This document shows, one piece after another, positions 1 through 5,143 of a DNA stretch of 5,179 bases. How positions within the stretch are numbered: the stretch's first letter is position 1; each line of letters opens with the position of its first letter. This DNA is from Candidatus Poseidoniaceae archaeon. Lineage in GTDB: Archaea; Thermoplasmatota; Poseidoniia; Poseidoniales; Poseidoniaceae. Location of the stretch: assembly GCA_030741455.1 (NCBI GenBank), contig JASLVI010000109.1, positions 1-5,179 on the forward strand, in the 5' to 3' direction. Under the pieces are notes generated by a model, which saw only the letters and a program-made list of their open reading frames with translations, searched no databases and was not told where the DNA came from. The position numbers were made by a program, and so were the translations under genes.

Positions 1-1
1 A

Positions 2-637
2 CCTCTTGATGAAGCAAAAGATGATTATTCTACATCACTAACACGTCTTTGGCCATTCATTGATTTGTTTGTAATCAACGTGTCATCTCCGAACACACCA
101 GGTCTACGAGAACTTCAGCATGGAGAACATCTGAAAGGGATTTTGGACGAATGTCAAAAGGCGAACCGTACCTGTGCAAAACAAAATGACGCAGCAGAGA
201 AACCGTTACTGATCAAAGTAGCACCCGATCTGAGTACTACTGAACTCGAATCAATACTTGACATGGCCATCTCCTGTGGTATTGATGGAATTATCGCAAC
301 GAATACAACCTTGGAACGCCCAAATACTACTCACAAGGTCTACAAAGAACAAGGAGGGTGTTCTGGGTTACCACTTCGCCAACAAAGCACTGAGATGATT
401 CGACATATCTATGCATATACGAACGGAACACTCCCAATCGTGGGTGTTGGTGGTATTATGAATGCTGAAGATGCCTGGGATAAAATCACTGCAGGAGCAA
501 CGCTCTTGCAAGCATATGCAGGTTTCGTTTTCGAGGGCCCTAGTTTGACGAAATCGATTGTCAATGGTTTGACTAAGCGATTGAAAGATTCTGGCTATAG
601 TTCAATTGCCGATGCAGTAGGGTCATCGCACAAATGA
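2..637 (+). CDS. pyrD: Dihydroorotate dehydrogenase (quinone), class 2; 5' end outside the window
   Basis: This enzyme oxidises dihydroorotate to orotate, the fourth step of de novo pyrimidine synthesis. Class 2 enzymes pass electrons through FMN to membrane quinone. The reading frame is open from base 2, so the gene is truncated by the window edge; 211 residues remain of a family that usually has about 335-350. Visible motifs in order are the active-site loop INVSSPNTPGLRELQ (positions about 74-118; the second Ser is the class 2 catalytic base, where class 1A has Cys), IKVAPDLS (FMN lysine region), GIDGIIATNTT, GGCSGLPL (normally GGLSGRPL), the phosphate-binding VGVGGI, and QAYAGFVFEGP near the C terminus. 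The stop is TGA at 635-637. The Ser-type loop and the collinear match to bacterial class 2 PyrD make the call firm. The missing N-terminal segment would hold the membrane-associating helices. ccmE follows after 52 bp in the same direction. Confidence 0.95.
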   Translation, partial: PLDEAKDDYSTSLTRLWPFIDLFVINVSSPNTPGLRELQHGEHLKGILDECQKANRTCAKQNDAAEKPLLIKVAPDLSTTELESILDMAISCGIDGIIATNTTLERPNTTHKVYKEQGGCSGLPLRQQSTEMIRHIYAYTNGTLPIVGVGGIMNAEDAWDKITAGATLLQAYAGFVFEGPSLTKSIVNGLTKRLKDSGYSSIADAVGSSHK

Positions 638-673
638 TGTCAACGTGCAGATGTTGAAATACAGTCGATGATT

Positions 674-680
674 GGAAGGA
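674..680 (+). promoter_or_regulatory. Shine-Dalgarno-like site of ccmE
   Basis: GGAAGGA lies 9 nt upstream of the ATG at 690. It supports that ATG over the in-frame TTG at 672, which has nothing comparable upstream and would place this purine tract inside the coding region. Confidence 0.5.
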
Positions 681-689
681 TTTGATAGT

Positions 690-1076
690 ATGCTGTCCTA
701 TCGTAACCGTCTCCTCCTCATCGGTGGTGTCGTTACGCTTGCAGTATTAGGAACAATCTTTCTACAAGCTCCACAACCAACGCTTACTGTTGATGAGTTA
801 ATGGACGAACGAGACAAACATATTGACAGTGAAGTCGCAGTCCGTGGCGAAATCCGTGATGGAAGCATCAACGAATCAACAATGACATTTATCTTAGAAG
901 GTTCGGAATACGATCTCATTGTTCATTACTCAAATGCTGGATCAATTTCCAATGGTTTAGGAGATAACCGTACCGTCTATGCTGAGGGAACACTCCGCAC
1001 ATACGATGGTACCTTTTTCATTGAAGCCGACGTCATCAAGACATCATGTCCTTCAAAATACGAAGAACAGGTCTGA
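690..1076 (+). CDS. ccmE: CcmE-like cytochrome c maturation haem chaperone, Cys (CxxxY) type
   Basis: CcmE holds haem covalently on the outer face of the membrane and hands it to apocytochrome c in system I maturation. The 128-residue product has an N-in signal anchor (RLLLIGGVVTLAVLGTIFLQ, residues 7-26) followed by a small beta-rich domain of the OB-fold type. Family-like stretches are LTVDEL (32-37), EVAVRGEIRDGSI (48-60), MTFILEG (65-71), DLIVHYSN (75-82) and the TVYAEGTLRTYDGTFFIEADVI run (95-116). Bacterial CcmE carries haem on the His of an HxxxY motif; here the equivalent site is CPSKY, Cys120 and Tyr124, the CxxxY variant known from archaea and some sulfate-reducing bacteria. ATG at 690 is preferred because of its Shine-Dalgarno-like tract. 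Homology is short and the assignment rests mainly on the anchor, the domain pattern and the C-terminal motif. No other ccm gene is visible in the window. Confidence 0.85.
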   Translation: MLSYRNRLLLIGGVVTLAVLGTIFLQAPQPTLTVDELMDERDKHIDSEVAVRGEIRDGSINESTMTFILEGSEYDLIVHYSNAGSISNGLGDNRTVYAEGTLRTYDGTFFIEADVIKTSCPSKYEEQV

Positions 1077-1088
1077 ACCCAGCGAGCG

Positions 1089-1101
1089 TTTGATTGAAAT
1101 A
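1089..1101 (+). promoter_or_regulatory. Possible archaeal TATA-type promoter element of the SRP RNA
   Basis: The AT-rich stretch TTTGATTGAAATA is the only one between the ccmE stop and the SRP RNA. It lies roughly 25-35 bp upstream of the expected RNA 5' end at about 1122-1128, where an archaeal TATA box belongs. It is not a strong consensus match, and co-transcription with ccmE followed by processing is an alternative. Confidence 0.35.
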
Positions 1102-1123
1102 GAGTCAGTTCTAGGATATGCTG

Positions 1124-1430
1124 GGATAGGTGGGGAGCTAGGCGTACCCTGTACCACAAATCGTCTTTATGGTGGGCTGAATGCCTTGGGGCGGCGAAAG
1201 CGGCTCATAGGTTCCTGCATGCGGACGTTGATGTCTCGCCCCCACATGATCCGGGTGTTGCGAACCGTTTCCGGAGGGAAACGGGAACCAAATAACCGGG
1301 GGAACAGGTCAGGCCGGGAACGGAGCATCCCTACCTGGGGCCATGGGTGCTGTGGGGATCCGGGACGGAGGAAGTGTGTGGATACGGCCTGTGGGTACGA
1401 GCGTCCACCCGAGGATTCCCACCTAGATAT
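1124..1430 (+). ncRNA. ffs: Archaeal signal recognition particle RNA (7S/SRP RNA)
   Basis: This RNA scaffolds SRP54 and SRP19 and targets nascent membrane and secreted proteins to the translocon. The length of about 305 nt matches archaeal SRP RNA. The terminal helix 1 joins 1127-1136 to 1416-1425. Helix 5 segments are visible as 1223-1227 with 1402-1406 and 1240-1246 with 1351-1357. Helix 6 is a perfect 8-bp stem (1265-1272 with 1277-1284) capped by GGAG, the GNAR loop bound by SRP19. Helix 8 carries the conserved GUCAGG (1308-1313), a 3-bp CCG/CGG stem with a GGAA tetraloop (1317-1320), and AGCA (1324-1327), the SRP54 site. The 5' domain shows GGCGTACCCTGTACC (about 1142-1156), like other archaeal SRP RNAs. 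The segment is clearly richer in GC than the flanking genes. Exact ends are uncertain by a few bases. The archease gene on the other strand ends inside its 3' arm. Confidence 0.95.
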
Positions 1431-1908
1431 CAAACACGACATCAGCGTACCAGCCAGGTCCTTCAAAGGACGGAACTTCTTCCCATTGCGATGATATTGT
1501 TTCTCCTGCTGCCACTTCTTTTACGATGAGATCTTGTCGAGTAACTGCTTTAATTTCTACTTCCTTTTCAATTTCATCTGAATTGACATAACGCACTTGT
1601 GACTGAAGATGAATTCCATCTGCTCCTTGTTCTAATTTAACAGAACAATCAACGAGCCATTTCTCTTCAACTTCGTCCATATAGAGGATTTCTTCAAGCC
1701 ATTTCACAAGGAGTAAACCATGTGCATCATCGTGAACTGGAATCGAACATGTCCATACGGCAGAATGATGAGAAACATTGTCAGGAATAGTAGTTGCCAA
1801 GAGATAATTTTGCATTCCAAGAGCGGTTTCTTCAAATAATCGTGACAAGGAAATTGCAAAAGAACGTAGGCCTACGTCAGCTGTTGTTGGCCTTGGCCAC
1901 GCACTCAC
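1423..1908 (-). CDS. Archease, RtcB tRNA-ligase activating protein
   Basis: Archease promotes guanylylation and multiple turnover of the RNA ligase RtcB, which joins tRNA exons after intron removal. The 161-residue product has the family landmarks: TTADVGL near the N terminus (Asp11; usually HTADxG), SLSRLFEETALGMQNYL (family pattern SLEELFENAALAMF), LLLVKWLEEILYMDE (family LLxxWLNELLF), VEIKAVTRQDLIVKE (family KAVTYHxLxV) and the C-terminal YADVVFDI with the invariant-type Asp160. The His usual in KAVTYH is Gln here, and the loop before the last strand is longer than usual. GTG at 1908 is chosen because GAGGTGA lies 5 nt upstream and because it gives the usual short N terminus. An ATG at 1959 would add 17 residues and overlap the upstream gene by 41 bp; a GTG at 1917 is also in frame. 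The TAG stop lies in the 3' arm of the SRP RNA gene. Confidence 0.9.
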   Translation of the reverse strand: MSAWPRPTTADVGLRSFAISLSRLFEETALGMQNYLLATTIPDNVSHHSAVWTCSIPVHDDAHGLLLVKWLEEILYMDEVEEKWLVDCSVKLEQGADGIHLQSQVRYVNSDEIEKEVEIKAVTRQDLIVKEVAAGETISSQWEEVPSFEGPGWYADVVFDI

Positions 1909-1913
1909 GTAAG

Positions 1914-1920
1914 TCACCTC
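1914..1920 (-). promoter_or_regulatory. Shine-Dalgarno-like site deciding the archease start
   Basis: On the minus strand GAGGTGA sits 5 nt before the GTG at 1908 and overlaps the stop codon of the upstream kinase-like gene (1919-1921). This is the arrangement expected for translational coupling, and it argues against the longer ATG start at 1959. Confidence 0.6.
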
Positions 1921-2980
1921 ATCGTTTTGATACTTGAAGTGACCATGCGATCTCTCCAATTCTGTCGATCATGTCATCAAGTCGAAGAACGAATCGATCG
2001 GTTCGATCAGCAACGAGAATACATTCGCTTGCAGCGTTAGCAAGTTGCGCAGTCTCTTCGACAGAAAGATTGAGTGTGATTGCAGTTGCAACAGCCACTG
2101 CAGCAGCATCGATGAGACCAATCATTTGACGAATTTCTTCAAGCATACATTGGACATGGACTGTGTCAGCATCTCTGGAATGAATCGTAACACCATCTTG
2201 TCCTTCTAGAATGAGCAGATGCTTCCAATCATTACTCTGCAAAAGGGATGCAGCAGCCTCCGCTCCTGTTGCAGCACCGAGTCGCCTACGCATCAATTCC
2301 AATCCTTTTGATTGGAACAAGACCCAGTCAACACCTTGTGTCCTATGGAGGCCTGTTAATTTCGGATCAGCAATAATGGGAACGTTGTGTTCTTTGGCTG
2401 CAGTAATAAGTCGTTCAGCACCTTGGTCATTGAGTACGCCTAGACCATAATCGGAGAGAATGAGGCATGAAGAATTTGGAATATTCTCTATCGTCCGGTC
2501 AATGAGATTTTCAAGTGCAGCACTTGAAATTGGCTCGTCGTCTTCAATATCCCATCTCAAGAGGAGTTGTTCTCCTTTGATCAACCCTTCTCTTGCACCC
2601 AATAGTCGGGTTTTGACCGTTGTCGTCCGTTCTTCAAGAACTGCAATTCCCGATGTTTCAACACCTTCTTGTTCGAGCATATCGAGGATTGCCAATCCTG
2701 AATCATCGTCTCCCAAAATGCCATACAGGTGGCTTTTCAGACCAAGTGAATCTAGTCCTCGAGCTACGTGGGCAGCAGCCCCAACATCAACATCTCGAGA
2801 GGTTTCTTTGAGCACAGGGACTGGTGCACGAGAATTCAGATTATTTGCAAATCCATGAATATAACAATCCATCATGATATCACCTACAAGAAGTACCTTT
2901 GAGGGCTTGATGTTTCTCAAACCATTTTCCAGTTTCTTCAACGCATCGTGAATTTTCACATCATCATCGCTCATTCCCAT
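1919..2980 (-). CDS. PfkB-family protein related to heptose-7-phosphate kinase (HldA/RfaE1 domain), catalytic motifs degraded
   Basis: The 353-residue protein aligns along its length with the kinase half of HldE/RfaE. Shared stretches are VLLVGDIMMDCYIHG (29-43), SRAPVPVLKE (50-59), ILGDDDSG (88-95), KTRLLG (123-128), EQLLLRWD (137-144), LILSDYGLGVL (173-183) and VPIIADPK (200-207). The cytidylyltransferase half of HldE is absent. The active site is altered: the GGAANVA substrate motif reads GAAAHVA (68-74), the NxxE metal motif after DPK is not recognisable (FQSKGLEL, 222-229), and DxTGAGD reads QMIGLID (285-291). This leaves the catalytic Asp291 but removes the GAG anion hole and the upstream Asp. 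It may be a weak or altered kinase, or a binding protein without kinase activity; the substrate is unknown. The gene begins 2 bp after the upstream stop, with GAGGGA 5 nt before ATG 2980; ATG 2974 is a less likely start. Confidence 0.85.
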   Translation of the reverse strand: MGMSDDDVKIHDALKKLENGLRNIKPSKVLLVGDIMMDCYIHGFANNLNSRAPVPVLKETSRDVDVGAAAHVARGLDSLGLKSHLYGILGDDDSGLAILDMLEQEGVETSGIAVLEERTTTVKTRLLGAREGLIKGEQLLLRWDIEDDEPISSAALENLIDRTIENIPNSSCLILSDYGLGVLNDQGAERLITAAKEHNVPIIADPKLTGLHRTQGVDWVLFQSKGLELMRRRLGAATGAEAAASLLQSNDWKHLLILEGQDGVTIHSRDADTVHVQCMLEEIRQMIGLIDAAAVAVATAITLNLSVEETAQLANAASECILVADRTDRFVLRLDDMIDRIGEIAWSLQVSKR

Positions 2981-2982
2981 AT

Positions 2983-3945
2983 TTATCCCTCATTCGCATC
3001 TTGTAATTCTGCGAGTATCATCGCATGTTCTTGTTCAGTAATTCCAGTTTTTTGACGTAATGTTTCAAGCATTGCTGACTCATCATTTGTGATAATTCCA
3101 TCGATAAGAGCCGTGCTCAGAACAGAGCGATATGCCTCGTGCTCTGGTGTTCTGAAAGGATCTTCAATTGCTTTGTTCAGTAATTGTTGATGCGTTTGCT
3201 TATCGATGTCGAAAGCGATTTGAACGGTTTTTAACAGTGCTTCCTCCTCTTCATGAATGACGCCATCAACCAATGCTTGTCGTAGCATGTCGAGGTAGAT
3301 TTCCTCTGGTGGCGGGGCATTAATTTCTCTACGTGCTTCGTTTGAGAGTCGACGAACCCGCTCTGGATGCATGCCAAGAAAATCAACGACTTCATTGAGC
3401 AAAAGTTGCTCATCCTTTGTGATACGACCATCTTGCCACGCACGTGCAAACATACGACGTACGAGCGCTTCACCTGCTTGTGCATCAAGGGAAGCTGAAC
3501 CTTCAGGGTGTGATACGGGCGACATGACAGGATCTGCATGAACTACATAGTGTTCATCGATATGTGCAAGTGTTTCTAGCGTCTTTTCCGAACTTTTCAT
3601 AATTGTTTCAAGGAGAATAGCTTTTCCTTCATGCTGCACGGGTGTTGATTTTATTCGTTGGAGAATTGATTGTGCTCGCTCCCTGCCTTCTGTGGTGAGC
3701 GAATAGACTCGTCTTCTTTGTCGTGCACCGGGCACATGCCGACTTGTTGTATTGAGACAGTTTTGTTCCTCAAGTCGTTTGAGCGTTCGAGGAACGTGCT
3801 TCCTTTGGACGTGTACAGCTGCTGAAATTCCAGCTTGAGTTAGTTCCATTGGCGCCTCCCAATTATTTTCAGGAAGTTGGTGGTTGAGCAGATGAAGTAG
3901 CGTCCGCTCCTCAGTGGTGAGTGTTCCCAAGAACCCCGTAACCAT
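2983..3945 (-). CDS. Winged-helix DNA-binding protein with three C-terminal TerB-like repeats
   Basis: Residues 9-91 read as a MarR-like winged helix: a helical start (TTEERTLLHLLNH), a helix-turn-helix (LTQAGISAAVHVQRKHVPRT, 35-54, then LKRLEEQNCL) and a basic wing (ARQRRRVYSLTTEGRE, 74-89). A helix and a variable linker (about 92-155) follow. The C-terminal half holds three tandem repeats with DGRI at 172, DGVI at 227 and DGII at 282, a period of exactly 55 residues. Each follows the pattern A(L/W)xDGxIxxxExxhLxxh, with Glu 7 positions after the Asp. This resembles TerB/tellurite-resistance-like helical modules, but I do not recognise a named family for the whole protein. There is no membrane segment. 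It is the first gene of the operon, with GGAG 4 nt before ATG 3945. A role as transcription regulator of this operon and perhaps of endA is inference from the fold and position; the repeats may bind a ligand, metal or partner. Confidence 0.85.
   Translation of the reverse strand: MVTGFLGTLTTEERTLLHLLNHQLPENNWEAPMELTQAGISAAVHVQRKHVPRTLKRLEEQNCLNTTSRHVPGARQRRRVYSLTTEGRERAQSILQRIKSTPVQHEGKAILLETIMKSSEKTLETLAHIDEHYVVHADPVMSPVSHPEGSASLDAQAGEALVRRMFARAWQDGRITKDEQLLLNEVVDFLGMHPERVRRLSNEARREINAPPPEEIYLDMLRQALVDGVIHEEEEALLKTVQIAFDIDKQTHQQLLNKAIEDPFRTPEHEAYRSVLSTALIDGIITNDESAMLETLRQKTGITEQEHAMILAELQDANEG
2986..2991 (-). promoter_or_regulatory. Shine-Dalgarno-like site of the kinase-like gene
   Basis: GAGGGA on the minus strand lies 5 nt before the ATG at 2980 and directly abuts the TAA stop of the winged-helix gene (2983-2985). 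It selects ATG 2980 over ATG 2974 and indicates that the two genes are translated from one message. Confidence 0.55.
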
Positions 3946-3951
3946 CCTGCT

Positions 3952-3971
3952 CCCCGATTGATATGTCGGGG
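3952..3971. repeat. Perfect dyad CCCCGA-N8-TCGGGG at the winged-helix gene start; candidate operator
   Basis: The 6-bp arms (3952-3957 and 3966-3971) are perfectly complementary around an 8-bp AT-rich centre. The dyad lies 7 bp upstream of the winged-helix ATG, and its proximal arm covers that gene's Shine-Dalgarno site. It could be an autoregulatory operator, or an RNA hairpin that hides the ribosome site in the leader. Both are inference from symmetry and location. Confidence 0.55.
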
Positions 3972-3993
3972 TGGTAGTCCTTAGGACAATCGG
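3954..3993. repeat. Wider inverted repeat CCGATTG...CAATCGG enclosing a second small dyad
   Basis: CCGATTG (3954-3960) and CAATCGG (3987-3993) are perfect 7-bp inverse copies 26 bp apart. Between them, and abutting the right arm, lies GTCCT-T-AGGAC (3977-3987). The left arm shares bases with the CCCCGA/TCGGGG dyad, so two alternative pairings are possible. Nested symmetry in a divergent promoter region fits a multi-site operator for a dimeric winged-helix regulator. Confidence 0.45.
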
Positions 3994-4003
3994 TCATCGA
4001 CGC

Positions 4004-4012
4004 AACAATATG
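4004..4012. promoter_or_regulatory. Possible shared TATA-like element between the divergent genes
   Basis: AACAATATG on the plus strand (CATATTGTT on the minus) is an AT-rich, partly symmetric stretch. It is centred about 26 bp upstream of the ATG at 4034, which would suit a leaderless endA message. Read leftward, it would start transcription near 3980 and give the winged-helix gene a leader containing the dyads. The match to an archaeal TATA box is only fair. Confidence 0.25.
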
Positions 4013-5143
4013 GGGGGAATCTCAGCAACGAGCATGGTCCGACAGAGGAGAAAGTTCAAGCCGAGGGCGAGAACTTCTCGTTCTCTCAATATGGATTCCA
4101 TTGGTTCAAATGATGAGCAGAGGATTCAACCTCCTATTCAGGATGGGCATTATTGGAAGATTCTTCCTCCACTAGCAACCCGTTTGTACGAAAAGAGTGC
4201 CTTAGGTCAACGACATGAAGATGGCTCGATTTCATTGACGGCATCTGAAGTATTGTTTTGTCACTGGCATCGTCATCTTCCTCTCCCCAGTGAAGATTGG
4301 CTACTCAATGAATTGGAAAAGAATCCACGTCTGATCTATGAAGCGATCATTATGGATGTTGGACGAAATGGCGGAGAAATGATTGTTCCAACGGAACATC
4401 GTAGCGAACAAGACGGTCTTGCATGGGGTGTCCGTTGGCATCGGGATCGTAATCATTTGAAAGATAGTCATCAAGCATCTGTTGCATTTGCAACCACACA
4501 CGATGAATTAGATTGGGATGAATTGCTCGGTTGGTGTCAAAAAACGAGCCTAAATGGCATCGATTCTGAATTGTTCGTCATTGATGATGAGCTTGATGTT
4601 ACGATGTACAAAGTTGACTTGATTCAACCAAAAGGTGATTTGCTTTCATGGAATGATTTAGCAGATGGGCAACAAAAACAATTCCTGAAGGATTGGAAGA
4701 ATCGTACGCCAACGGAGTCGGGGAGTTATGTTCGCCATGAACATACCTGGCTTTGGGAACAAATTGGAATTGAACATATGTCTGGTCGAATCCTTCGACA
4801 AGAAGAGGAACATTACCTCCAACAGATGATTACCAAAGAGCAAGATGTAACACCCAATTCGGAACTAATGCATGATTTGTATGAACGAGGATTGTTGCTC
4901 AGGCCGGGATTCAAATATGGATGTCGATGGAGAGTTTACGATGGAGATTTGAACGAATCACATGCTCCGTGGTTGATACAACCTCGATCGGAGTCCGCCA
5001 CAACATGGGAAGGCGTCTGCTTGAGTGTACGACTTGCTGAAGGAGTACACAAGCAATGGGTCTGTGCAATTTTTCACAAAGAAGAATGGAATTATTTGCG
5101 AATTCAACGGTGGTCACCAGGCAAGAATTCATCCATTGATTGA
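4010..5143 (+). CDS. endA: tRNA-splicing endonuclease, two-repeat (alpha2-type) EndA
   Basis: EndA cuts pre-tRNA at the bulge-helix-bulge motif to release introns. With the start at 4010 the protein has 377 residues. The C-terminal domain is canonical: LYERGLLLRPGFKYGCRWRV (290-309), then Tyr310, SHAPWL with His318, RLAEGVHKQWVCAIF with Lys348, and the final strand WNYLRIQRW. Tyr, His and Lys are the catalytic triad of the family. The N-terminal half contains a degenerate copy (LYEKSALGQRHEDGSISLTA, about 59-78, then SEVLFCHWH), typical of the pseudo-catalytic repeat in alpha2 enzymes that dimerise. It is longer than the roughly 305 residues of the Archaeoglobus-type enzyme. The start is uncertain: ATG 4010, 4034 and 4091 and GTG 3971 are all in frame, without a clear Shine-Dalgarno site. 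The first 30 or so residues are basic (RQRRKFKPRARTSR) and not part of the conserved fold. It is divergent from the archease operon. Confidence 0.9.
   Translation: MGGISATSMVRQRRKFKPRARTSRSLNMDSIGSNDEQRIQPPIQDGHYWKILPPLATRLYEKSALGQRHEDGSISLTASEVLFCHWHRHLPLPSEDWLLNELEKNPRLIYEAIIMDVGRNGGEMIVPTEHRSEQDGLAWGVRWHRDRNHLKDSHQASVAFATTHDELDWDELLGWCQKTSLNGIDSELFVIDDELDVTMYKVDLIQPKGDLLSWNDLADGQQKQFLKDWKNRTPTESGSYVRHEHTWLWEQIGIEHMSGRILRQEEEHYLQQMITKEQDVTPNSELMHDLYERGLLLRPGFKYGCRWRVYDGDLNESHAPWLIQPRSESATTWEGVCLSVRLAEGVHKQWVCAIFHKEEWNYLRIQRWSPGKNSSID

Noticed and set aside
640..657. Small inverted repeat TCAAC-N8-GTTGA between pyrD and ccmE
   Set aside because: Five-bp arms with no T tract are too weak to support a terminator or operator call.
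1124..1430. RNase P RNA or an rRNA fragment as an explanation for the GC-rich non-coding island
   Set aside because: The GGAG-capped helix 6, the GUCAGG...GGAA...AGCA core of helix 8 and the terminal pairing are specific to SRP RNA.
979..1494. Open frames on both strands across the SRP RNA (for example + 979-1494 and - 1167-1466)
   Set aside because: They cover structured, GC-rich RNA, have no protein-like family pattern, and overlap real genes. They are by-products of the RNA sequence.
2211..2858. Plus-strand open frames opposite the kinase-like gene
   Set aside because: Composition is Ser/Arg-rich and without domains, as expected for the antisense of a real gene. The minus-strand product matches a known family along its whole length.
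3085..3450. EF-hand calcium-binding loops suggested by the repeated DGxIxxxE motif
   Set aside because: The first and third loop positions of an EF-hand should be acidic. Here position 1 is Arg or Gln in the repeats checked and position 3 is Trp or Leu, so a TerB-like helical module fits better.
3231..3539. Second minus-strand open frame inside the winged-helix gene
   Set aside because: It runs in another frame over the TerB-like repeats, shows no family pattern, and is fully explained by the longer gene.
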